A stretch of DNA of 64,000 nt from Macquaria australasica (taxonomy: Eukaryota > Chordata > Actinopteri > Centrarchiformes > Percichthyidae), in contig SEMN01001199.1 of assembly GCA_005408345.1 (NCBI GenBank), forward strand, positions 1 through 64,000. Direction: 5' to 3'. Position 1 is the first letter of the stretch. Each line of letters opens with the position of its first letter. A program made the position numbers and the translations under genes. Under the pieces are notes generated by a model, which worked only from the letters and a program-made list of their open reading frames with translations, made no database searches and had not been told where the DNA came from. Below, piece by piece: positions 36,601 through 49,138 of this stretch.

Positions 36601-39600
36601 ACCCGACTGGAAACAGCACCAGCTAGACTTGGAGCAGGTAAACCCGGGTCCAAGCACCAAACACAGCTAGAGACACTGAGAGACGGAGAGAGAGAGAGAG
36701 ACACAGACAGACAGACGGAGAGAGAGAGACACAGACAGACAGACGGAGAGAGAGAGACACAGACAGACAGACGGAGAGAGAGAGACACAGACAGACGGAG
36801 AGAGAGAGACAGACAGTGTCTCAGACAAAGTTAATGCATCACAGAGAATCAGCTGAGTTCAGATCATGAGGACGTGTTTTTCTGATTGTCAGTGATTGTA
36901 CTTCAGTATTGTAGTAGATGGTGGAAATATTTCATATGTGGGCAAACGTATCTTATCAGTAGGTCATCTATCTCTAATATACATGCAGAAATATTAATGT
37001 TAATACACGGCTGCTCACAAATCAAGAAAACCAAACACACAATTCAGTCCAACACGGGACAAGAAAAATAAACTATAAATATCATTTACAGCCTGTAACC
37101 ACATCTCATACAGTCTCAGTTCTGGGTTTTGTGGAGCCGGTCCTGACAGTCTCAGTTCTGGGTTAAGAAGCGCTGCTCCTCCGGAGGAATGAGATGTCAG
37201 AGTGTGAGAGAGGAGAGGAAATGTGGCGGCCATATGCTGCCGCTGTTTGTTTGCTCTGGCTGTTGCTTCTAATTAGCGGTGCTGCGATGTGCTGCCAGGT
37301 CGCCTGAGCTCTTCTGAGCGCGCTCAGTATCCACAGCGAGAAAAACAGTGTGGAAACTCCATCAGTCTGCTCAGCCTCCATCCGTCCATCCGCCGGGCAT
37401 GATGGGAACAGAGACGACGAAACAAGTTTAATGTTGTAGAATATTTCAAATGTCTGACCGGTGTTGTGTTTCTGTACGTTGGATTTGAACAGATTTAGTT
37501 TAAATCAATCAGCCTCGTGTTCTGACTGTCAGTCTTCTCTTTTCAGATTTAAATACAAAATACTCAGACTCTTATTCTGAAGGCTTTGCCAGCATATTGT
37601 GATGTTCCAGTGTTAATGCAGATCAGGATCTGGACGAAATGGTTTTAATTCTGGATCATTTGTTTTTGATTTCATAAACAGATATTAATATAATAATAAT
37701 AATAATAATGTACGTATACTTTAGGGTGAATCTTCCTCCAGTTTTGTGTCTGATTCTTTGAGCCTCGTCGCCTCTTTATTGAACACGGAACTAAAACACA
37801 TTTTCAGAGGGGGGGGAATACCTGTCTATGGTTTTTAATTTTTTTTTTTTTTTTATTCTTGCTCACCTGCTTCTTTCCTCTTTACTTTATTCATTCTACT
37901 GAAATCCATTTCCTCCTAAGTGTTCAATACTTCAAATAAATAAAGTATTAAACCTGCAAAAATCCTGAAACCGTTGTGTTGCTGTGAAGGATGCTGTCCT
38001 CTGGGCATGCTCAGTGTGTAACCCCCCCTCCCCTCTGTCTGTCTCTCAGGTGATGAACATGGACGGGACTGGGCGACGGGTGCTGGTGGAGGACAAACTT
38101 CCTCACATCTTCGGCTTCACTCTGCTGGGCGACTTCATCTACTGGACCGACTGGCAGCGCCGCAGCATCGAACGTGTCCACAAACGCACCGCGGAGAGAG
38201 AGTTCATCATCGACCAGCTGCCCGACCTCATGGGCCTCAAGGCCACTTATGTACACAAGGTCTTCGGTGAGTACAGGATGCTGAAGGTCTTCATGTAAGA
38301 GGGCCGGGTTCAAGTCTTCTGGGCCGAGTCAAGTCCCAGGTCTTCTTCAGGTCCAGCTGCAGTCTTTCAGTATGCTGGCACCTGTTTTTTTTAGGCCTAA
38401 TATTTAAATTACTTTTAGAGGTCTCAAGTCCAGTCAGCGTATTATAAGACCAAATTACAAACAGTACACTGACTCACCTGCGGCCCCTCCCTCCTCAGGT
38501 ACGAACCCATGTGCGGAGAATAACGGCGGCTGCAGCCACCTCTGTCTCTACAAGCCTCAGGGCGTTCAGTGCGGCTGTCCCATCGGCCTCGAGCTCATCG
38601 CCGACATGAGAACCTGCATCGTCCCCGAGGCCTTCCTGCTCTTCTCCCGCCACACCGACATCCGCCGCATCTCCCTGGAGACCAACAACAACAACGTGGC
38701 CATCCCGCTCACCGGCGTCAAGGAGGCCTCGGCGCTCGACTTCGACGTCACCGACAACCGCATCTACTGGACCGACATCACTCTGAAGGTGAGTTTCAGA
38801 GAGCGGGAACCTGTGAAGACGGACCTCCTGCTGGTTGGCTGGAGGCCCGCAGTGAGCAGCAGTAATGGGCTCCCAGGAGACGCCAGGCTGGAAATAATTA
38901 ATGGCTGCTCCCCTCCCCCTGCATCGCTTTTGCTTTATCTCTCCATCCCCCTCTCTTCTTCTTCTTTCTTCTCTTCTTCTTTTTCTTCTTCTTCTTCCTT
39001 ATCTCGTCTTCTTCTTTCTTATCTCTTCTTCTTCTTTCTTATCTCTTCTTCTTCTTCTTTCTTATCTCTTCTTCTTCTTTCTTATCTCTTCTTCTTCCTC
39101 TTCCTCTCCAGTCTGAACATGAGATCCTGATTTTCATGGAATCCTGTTTGTAGATGTAATAGATTTCCTCCTTGTTGTTGTCAGTACAAATGGAGGACGG
39201 TTACATTTATTTTCTTTAGAGGCAAAAGTTAAAATATTAACTCCATAGACAAAAATTTGGGGCACATTTAAAGTAGAAGTCTGGTGATATTCTTCTTGTT
39301 TCCTCTTGTATCCAAATCCTGATGAATCTTATTTCTCTGTGTCACAGGGCTTCATATCGTTACCGCCGATATATCGTTGTTAAATGCCCAAATATCAGAA
39401 TCCAAAATCCAGTTTATTCACATGAATAATAGTAGTTCAGTCGGATTCAGATCCCTCATTGAATCTGAACTTTAACCTGTTCCTGGTCTCGTCTGTCCAC
39501 CCTGCAGACCATCAGCCGGGCCTTCATGAACGGCAGCGCTCTGGAGCATGTGGTGGAGTTTGGTCTGGACTACCCGGAGGGGATGGCGGTGGACTGGCTG

Positions 39601-42600
39601 GGGAAGAACCTGTACTGGGCCGACACCGGCACCAACCGCATTGAGGTGGCCAAACTGGACGGGCAGCACCGGCAGGTCCTGGTCTGGAAGGATCTGGACA
39701 GTCCTCGAGCTCTGGCTCTGGATCCTGCTGAAGGGTGAGAACTGATTCTCTTCTCGGGAAAGTAGGAGCCTGAAGGTTCAGTTTATCAGATAAATTAAGA
39801 TGTGAAAGACAAATCTTTAACGTTGGCAGGTGGCCTCTGGAATAAAATGAAAGTAACTGAAGTGACGGTCGAAATACAAGATGTTTAGATGACAGTTAAA
39901 CACTGAAGTGGAAGAGTTAGTCTATCTTTAAAATGAAACAAGATGTCAGCTGAAGTTTAAGAACTGAAAGTGAAGTTATGGAAGTTAGGAAGAAGTTTTT
40001 GGGTTGTTTTTTTTTTTTTTCCGAAGGCAAGGACCTGTGTCACTTGAAGTGTAAGCACTGAAAGGAGTTGAGCAGATTCAGAGAATAAGAGATGAGAGTA
40101 GCTGAAGTGTCAGGAGACGCGTTAAAGCTGAAACGAGGTGTTTAAAGGTTAAAAAGGTGGAGCCTCAGAGACGCTGATGGTGTCTCCTCTCTACAGCTAC
40201 ATGTACTGGACTGAGTGGGGGGGGAAGCCAAAGATCGACCGCGCGGCGATGGACGGGACGGGTCGGATCACTCTGGTGGCCGACGTGGGCCGAGCCAACG
40301 GACTCACCATCGACTACGCAGAGCGCCGCCTCTACTGGACCGACCTCGATACCACGCTCATCGAATCCTCCAACATGCTCGGTGAGTGATACGTCTTCCA
40401 CGACACGACTTTCAGACGATTACCCAGTTATTTCTATAAAGTTTCAATAAACACATTAATAATTAATAATAATTAATTAAACATACGTCAGCAGACAGAC
40501 GGTATTTGGGGAAGGAATGACATGCAACAAAGGTGCCCGTAGGATTCGAATGTTCGACGTTGCCGTTAACATGTTATGAGTTTTAGCCACCGTAACGCTC
40601 CCAGCTGGTGCTGTTTTAATCATGTAAATGGTTAAACTACTTCCTGTCACAGGTATGCGTCACCTGTACACCTGTGCAGCACCTTTGTGGACTGTCAGGA
40701 TCTATGAGTTGAGTGGCTGATATTTGGGTTTGTTTGCCGCCTGCAGGTTCAGTTTATCAGATAAATTAAGATGTGAAAGATCCTGGTGGTCCAGAGGTTT
40801 TAAGGTGCTGACTGTGGAATTGCAGCATCACGGGTTCGAGTCCGGTGGGAGACTGTTACATGTCATCTCTGCTTTATGCCATCTAGTAAAAATACTAAAG
40901 AAATGAGGTTTGAGGTTGAGTGTTCAGTCAGAAGCTGCAGGGTTCCCTCCAGCTCTTCTCTGCATGATAAAACCAGCCGGAGCCCTGTGGTCACATGTTC
41001 CTGCTCTCTGCACATACGTGAGCTTTGTGTTGGTGTCAGAGGACAGAAGAAGTTCGTGCTCTCCATCAGCTGCTCGCTCTCTGTATATTTACAGCAGCTG
41101 AAACAAAAGGCGCTCTGCTCGCTGGACTTTTGTCCTGAAGAGTTCCCTCTCAGTACGTTGGTGGATGTAGACCAGGACCAAAATATTCCTGACAGAAAAC
41201 TCCTAAAACGATACTGTTATTAGACTGCAGGCTCAGCACACACTCACACTGCTCTCACAACACTACCAATTTTGTGTGCAGGAAAATAGCCTCAGTCTTG
41301 GCTCAGGAGGAGTACAGAAAATAACCCTCACAGGGCCAACGTCTGCTGCACCAGAGGCTTATTACTGCTCAACTCTTTGTGATTGCAAGTTTGACACCTG
41401 GTTTGAATTTAGCTTCAGTCAAGTTATTGTAAAACTACAGCTTAGTGTTTGTCATCAGTGTTTTAGTTGTGTATTTTGAACTTTGAATGAAAACAACACG
41501 ATTCAGTTTCCTGTACGACATGAAAAAGTTTCTGTTAACAATTTCAAACCAGTTTAGAAATGTTCTAACTTTGCTGTCGACTGAATGTGAGTTTTATTTT
41601 TCATAATGAAGTTACAGCAGGTCAAACAGATAACCTTCTGAAGAAAACACAGATTTTCAGACTTTCACGTCACTGTTTAGTTTTCATTCATTAACAGAAG
41701 TTGTTAGTTTCTTGTTTAGTTTCTTATTTTGTTTTCATCTCCACCAATCAGAGCGGCAGTTCTGGGATTTTCATTATAGATGAATTTCATTTATAAATCA
41801 GTTTCTTTAACAGTTGATAAAAATGATTAGAGAGGTTAGTTTGAAATGAAACACTGTCATCTTTCTTCTGCTTCAGTCAGTGAAATACATGAAAACAAAC
41901 AGACAACATATATAAATCTAATAATTCAAGCCAGCAGATAAACGATCAAGTCAAACAGTTGTCGAGAATTAATCTGATGGACAGAAAACTGTACAGAGAA
42001 ACATTCACAACATAAACTTGATAATCGATGGCGCTGCAAAGACTCACTGAGTTCGTATGTAGTTTTAGTTTTGGAGAAGTCTCACTTCCTGTTTGTCTTG
42101 ACTCTCTTCAGGTCAGGACCGCGAGGTGATAGCCGACGACCTCCCTCACCCCTTCGGCCTCACCCAGTACCAGGACTACATCTACTGGACAGACTGGAGC
42201 CAGCGCAGCATTGAGCGAGCCAACAAGACCAGCGGTCAGAACCGCACCGTCATCCAGGGCCACCTGGACTACGTCATGGACATCCTGGTGTTTCACTCGT
42301 CCAGACAGGGCGGCTGGAACGCCTGCGCCTCCACCAACGGACACTGCTCCCACCTCTGCCTCGCCGTCCCCGTCAGCAGCTTCGTCTGCGGATGCCCCGC
42401 CCACTTCTCCCTCAACTACGACAACAAGACCTGCAGCGGTGAGACCGCCGTAAACCTGGTCCACACTAAACCCTAACCCCTGTATCCTGCAGCCCCCAGA
42501 ACAGGAACCGTTAGAACCTCCGAGGCTTCAGTGTGTTTTACACTTTGTCTCTTCATCACAGAGCTTTCGAATATTAAAACAGCAAAGTGTGAAGATTCAT

Positions 42601-43133
42601 TAGAGATGTTGAAACGGTGCAAATGAATCGTTCTGTGTCCTCCTCCCAGCTGTAACTACGTCAGTAAACGTCTGTGGAAATATTCTGTTGTTCTACTGAC
42701 TCCTCTGCTCCGTCAGTACGGGAGGTAAATGCTGTCGTACGTTTCACAAGAGAGGCGTGCAGTGAAGCCTGTAATTGATTTCACACTTCCCTGTTCACAA
42801 AATCAAATATTGATCATTATTGCTCTATTTTCTACTTTTCAAAGAACTGTTTTTTTACATAGAGGCCTTTTATTTGTAGTTCTTAAGCTATTTGTTCCTT
42901 GTGCCTCCTGTAGATCCCAGCTGCACCGTGTTTACTCCTCCTGTGTCTCCTACAGAGGAATTAACACAAAACTGACCATTTCTAAATCCAGCAGGATCCA
43001 GAATCAGCTGAGAGGAAACACAGAATGTGGGCATGTTAACATGTCAGCGTTGGCATGCTAAGATTAGCTGAACGCTAATGTTGTTAATAACAACCTGTGA
43101 GTGTTCACGTCTTCCAGACAGTTTAATGATCAG

Positions 43134-43196
<63 letters not shown>

Positions 43197-46100
43197 CAAC
43201 ATCTTTGTATAATTTGGGCTGATGGTCTTTGGCTGACGGGAGGCGTCCATCTTTGTCAGATTTATCTGAACTTTCAGAAAAGTTTCCCAGCTGTAAATAT
43301 GAGTTGGAAGTTGACGTGAACTCTGTTTACATTCTGACAAGTTGAGCCCGAGATGTCCTCACATGGCCACCGTACAGAGTTTAAACACATTTCCCTCTTT
43401 GTTTTTCTTTCAGCTCCGACTTCCTTCCTGCTGTTCAGCCAGAAGACGGCCATCAACCGGATGGTGATAGACGAGCAGCAGAGTCCAGACATCATCCTGC
43501 CCATCCACAGCCTGAGGAACGTCCGAGCCATCGACTACGACCCGCTGGACAAACAGCTGTACTGGATCGACTCCAAGCAGAACGTCATCCGCCGCGCTCA
43601 GGAGGACGGAAACCAGGTAAACAACACCTGTCGGAAACCAGCGGGACTCCGAACCTTTCTCTTTCAATACATCTTAAGTCCATTGATTGACAGCTGACAT
43701 CAACCAATCTTCATTCATTCAACAGACACACACCTGAGAGGAACGTTAGCATGACGGTGGTACATTATTGTTAGCTCACCTTTTTATGTCTGTCTGCTTG
43801 TTTTCAGCAGGTCTGTAGATGAATTTAGTTTTTGTTCGTTGACACAAGCTCTGATACATTTTCTCACAGATTTTTGTCATGATTTAGTTTTCGTCTCGTT
43901 CTGGTTCGTCCACTGATCGGAGAGGAAGTTCTGGGATTTTCAGCAGGATTTTGGATGAATTCAGTCCGTACATGTGTAGCTGTAACCGTTAATAAAACAG
44001 ATTAATGAAGTAAAGCCTGTCTGTGGTTCTGTCTCTGCTCTCGTCCTGTCAGAGTATGACGGTGGTGTCCAGCTCTCTGGGCGGACCCAGTCAGGGTCTG
44101 CAGCTGTACGACCTGAGCATCGACATCTACAGCCGCTTCATCTACTGGACCAGCGAGGTCACCAACGTCATCAACGTCACCCGGACGGACGGCAGCAGGG
44201 TCGGCGTGGTGCTGCGAGGAGAGCACGACAAACCCAGAGCCATCGTGGTCAACCCGGAGAGAGGGTCAGTGTCCTCCCAAACACGTTCTTATCTAAAAGA
44301 CACGACTGCAAAGATATTAATAATAAGATCAGTCTTTAACACTGACACCTACAGCCGGTAGCTTTCAATTAGTGATTGATTGAAGAACACAAAATGATGT
44401 TTCTGTCAATATTTTTGAATTATTAGTGGAGGAGGCTTTAATTTCTGCCACCTTTTCTGCTCATTTATCAGAAGGAAGATGTATTTTATATTTTAGTTTA
44501 CTGTTAATATTCTCCTTAAGAGATGCTATAGTTGTAGTAAAGATGGAAATAAGCCTGATTATAGAGTTAGTTCATTATTTATTAATATACTACCTTTATA
44601 ATGAAGTAAAACAGGCCTCCAGGCTGCGTGCAGGGTTTAGGAAACTGCCGTCAACTTCACAAGTTTCACCAGAAGATTTCCTTTCAGTTGATTTGTCAGA
44701 TTTCTTCTTCATGTCGGAAGTGAAACTGGTTTTAAATCCAGTTCCAGGAAACATTAAAGAGCTTCAGGTGTTGCTCTGACACCTCGGGTACATGCAGGTA
44801 GCTCTGAAGTACTGCAGTACTTTGTATTAAAACCCCTTCCAGAAGGACTGAAGTACTTCAGGTTTAGTGAGCATCTCTGCTCCTGTTAGTAATCAGTCAT
44901 TTGTTCTCTGGAAGCCGTCGCGGCTCGCTGGTGCCGAGTCGCTTGTTTGGAGCTATAATTGCAGGGTTTCCTTCGGGCCGGGGTTCGCGCGCTGATCTCT
45001 GGGTCACTGTGTGGTCGACAGATGAAGTCTGCAGATGTTTGGGTTCCTTCAGAGAGGAAAACACGCCAGGAACCAACGTCACAAACGCAGCCGTTTCAAC
45101 TGTTCAGACCATCTGAATGAACTAGGAGCTGAACAGTTGTTGTGCTTCCCTCCTTGTTGTCTGCAGGTACATGTACTTCACCAACCTGCTGGAGCGTTCT
45201 CCAAAGATCGAGCGGGCGGCGCTGGACGGGACAGAGCGCGAGGTTTTGTTCTTCAGCGGTTTGGGGAAACCCGTCGCTCTGGCCATCGATAACGAGGTGG
45301 GGAAGCTGTTCTGGGTCGACTCGGACCTGCGACGCATCGAGAGCAGCGACCTCTCCGGTGAGTCTGAGGGGCGCAGTAATAATCAGGACCCAGCAGGTCT
45401 GGAAAAGGTCTGATACGACTCCTGCTTTCTCTAGTTTTACCTGTTGTCACTGACAGATTTTTAAAAAGGATATTTTTATCGCAGAAAACACAAAAGTTCT
45501 TCATGTAAGAAAACGTACAGAACTTGAGTAAATCATCTTGTTTACAGTTTTCAAAGGAACATGTAGTGAACTCCTCTTCTCCTCTTCCTCTCTGAGAGTC
45601 AGAGGTTCAGATTGATGCCACTCTCAGGTCTGTAGCTAAATATGAAGCTACTGCTGGTTAGCTTAGCTTAGCATAAAGACTGGAAACACGGGGAAACGGC
45701 TAGCCTGACTCTGTCCAAAGAAAACCGAATCCTCCTCCCAGCAGCTCTGAAGCTGATCAACACGTTATACATTAACAATTTGCAATAAAAAAATAAAAAA
45801 ATAAAAAATAGACAGAAAAATCAAATAAATATCCCTCAGCACAGACAGTCAGATCATTTCTCTAAACTTCTCTGAAAAGTTTTGCACAGTAAACCTTCAT
45901 GTGTCTGATGTTAAATACAAACCAGCTTCAAAGAAGCATTTTAACTCTTTAATCCTGCAGAAACAAACTCCAGACTGGTAGTTTAGTTCAGACTCCTGCA
46001 AGCCTGCCTGTCTGCCTCTCTGCCTGTCTGTCTGTGGGGGGTTAACTCTGTGGGGGGGCGTCGGGGAGTAAATGTGTGAACAGAGCAGATGAAGGAGGCG

Positions 46101-49087
46101 TTCTGTGCCTGGAGAGGGGAAGCTGGCTCGGAGCCTGGAGCTCAGCACATTCCTGTGATTCTCCGGAGCCCCACGCAGGCCGGCAGGAATGTGAACCATC
46201 TGTAAACATCACCCCATCACACCGGGTCCTGGGTCCTGAGCTCCTTTTGGTGTTCCTGGTGCAGGACTGAAGACAGGTTAAAGCTCATTCTGGACTCTGT
46301 GGTCCTCTGCAGACAGTCTCTGCTGTGCTGGTTTAGTTTGGTGCGACGGGTTCTCTCTGCAGAGGCCGCTGCCCCCATCAGGACGCTGCCAGTAATAACA
46401 AGTGACTGACAGTAGACCAGGACCATAAACATGTTGTGATGACATGAAGCCGACCCCGTTTAAACTGAAAAACCTGAATGAGTCACAAGTGAACCCTGAC
46501 CTTTGATCTTAAGGCAGCTCAACAGTTCACTGATTTAAATTCATTCTGAAAGCACGTAGAAGTAGTTGTCAGGTGTTTGAAAGGTTTCTCAGGTGACTCC
46601 TGATACGTGATTTACAGCAGAACCTCCGAGCCTTAACATGTTCTCACGTTTGATCAGCTCTGTGGTGAACGTGGACCGACCACACAGGTCCACAGGTGAG
46701 CAGCGACACACGATGCGTTCCAGCAGACGCTGTTCACCAGCGTCAAACACTCAGATCAGTTCAGGATTTAACACATTCTGCTGTTTAATACTTGTGTGTG
46801 TTTAAACAGGAATATAATTATCCATGTCAGTAGTGTGTTACCTGCGGCTGACCTCAGTGTGTCCCTGTCCACTCCTCCTGCCCCCCTCCCCCCCACCTCA
46901 CCCTCAGTTTCTCACCCATTTTGTTGCCTTTGCTCCTGAACGTTTTGGCCCTACAACCTTGTTTTGTTTTTTCCCCTCGGTGCTTTTCTTTAAAAAAAAA
47001 ATCCAGGAGCCAATCGGATCGTGATCGCAGACTCCAACATCCTGCAGCCGGTGGGTCTGACGGTGTTCGGGAACCACCTGTACTGGATCGACAAGCAGCA
47101 GCAGATGATCGAACGCATTGACAAGACCACAAGGGAGGGCCGCACCAAGATCCAGGCTCGCATCGCTTACCTGAGTGACATCCACGCTGTCCACGAGCTG
47201 GACTCCAGGGAGTACAGTGAGTCCAGACACAGAAGCTGGTCTTCAGCTACAGATGGGGACAGAGCTCAGTGATGTTTCACAAAATCAATATAGAAAACAC
47301 ACCAAGACTGGACTTTTGTTCCCGACACAAATACTTTTAAAAAGATATTTCACAATTGAATGTATGAGCAGATTTTTAAACGGAGAATCCAGAATATCCC
47401 CAGATTAATGATCTACACTGATATAAACCTGAGTTCTGTGTCCCTGCAGGTAAACACCCGTGCACCTGGGACAACGGCGGCTGCTCCCACATCTGCATCG
47501 TGAAGGGAGATGGGACGACCCGCTGCTCGTGTCCCGTCCACCTGGTGCTGCTGCAGGACGAGCTCTCCTGTGGAGGTAAAACACTCTGAACTCAAGGTCC
47601 CCTTACTGGCTTTCTCAGAGCTGAATCTGACGCTCTCGTGGTGTGTGTCCTCCCCCATCAGAGCCCCCCACCTGCTCCCCGGAGCAGTTCTCCTGTACGT
47701 CCGGGGAGGTGGACTGCATCCCGCAGGCGTGGCGGTGCGACGGTTACCCCGAGTGCGACGACCGCAGCGACGAGGAGGACTGTCCCGTCTGCTCCGAGTC
47801 CGAGTTCCAGTGCGACAGCCGGCAGTGCATCGACCTAAGTCTGCGCTGCAACGGAGAGACCAACTGCCAGGACCGCTCAGACGAGAACAATTGTGAAGGT
47901 GAGACAGGTAACTCACCTGCACGCCACTTTGCTCAGGGAGCATAACGGCTTTCATCTGGGAGCTTTGGTAGAGACGTCCTGATCCAGTTAGTTTGGCCCA
48001 GATCCTGATCCCAGTCCTTTAATATTGATTATCTGCTGATAATCAATATTATTATCAGTCCGATCAGATTTATTGACCTAAATGTTGATGAAATGTGTTT
48101 CTGACACACTGAAGTAACATAAACCTGACACCTCATCACCACATCCTGAAGGTCCTGGTTCGGATCTGATCTGACTGAAGGTTTAACTGGAGGATGTGTC
48201 CTGAAACTGACTGAGATCATCTATAGAGAAGAGGTCTCACTCTTGAACCACAGAAACACTCTGTGGTGTGACAGTGGAGCTTCTTCCCTCACGGAGGATC
48301 TTTGGTCCAGTTTGCTTTAGTTCTGAGTGATTATTGATCAGTGACAGTTGCTGCCTGAAGGTTTCCTACTGTCGGCTTTGACGAAGACAGAGCAGATTCG
48401 TTAGTGTCTGACTTTAACAGCTTTGTGTGTTTTACAAACCTGGACGTCAGAAATCCGAGTCAGATGAGTTTGTTGTGTCCAACCAACAGTCCAGACCTCA
48501 CCATGATTTACAGTACATTTAAATTATTAGTTATTAAAAGGAAAAGCAGCAATCTTCACATTAGAGCCGCTGCAACCAGGAAATGCTTTACAGGAAAAAG
48601 GACTTAGTAACTGCCACTGTTGGATAAATGTAGTAAAAAGTGCAGTTTTCCCTCTGAGATCTGGGGAAGTAGAAAGTACAAGTACCTCGATGTCTTCCCC
48701 TGTTAAACCTCTTCTGGTGTAAAATAACAGTTTGATCTGAATCTGTCTGAATGTTTCAACATATACATTGCACATGTTTCGTTCCTGCTCATTATTCCCA
48801 CAGTGATGTCTGTCAGGACAAGAAGATAGATTTTTAACATGATCATGAATTGAAGTGTGTGTGAGTAACGAGGCTGATGCTGTCTCTGGTTTCCTGTCTG
48901 TCTCTCAGTGCGGTGTCCTGCTGACCAGTTCACCTGCTCCAACGGTCAGTGCATCGGCAAACACAAGAAGTGCGACCACAACACCGACTGCACCGACAAC
49001 TCTGACGAGATCGGCTGCTGTGAGTCACCTTCACTCAGTCTGACCTGTAATAGATTTCATTTTCATTCAAACTGCACAAAGTGTTCA

Positions 49088-49138
<51 letters not shown>

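Noticed and set aside
38606..39130. Exon 9 frame extended 174 codons into a Ser/Leu/Phe string
   Set aside because: A clear GTGAGT donor at 38789 ends the exon; the extension reads the polypyrimidine repeat.
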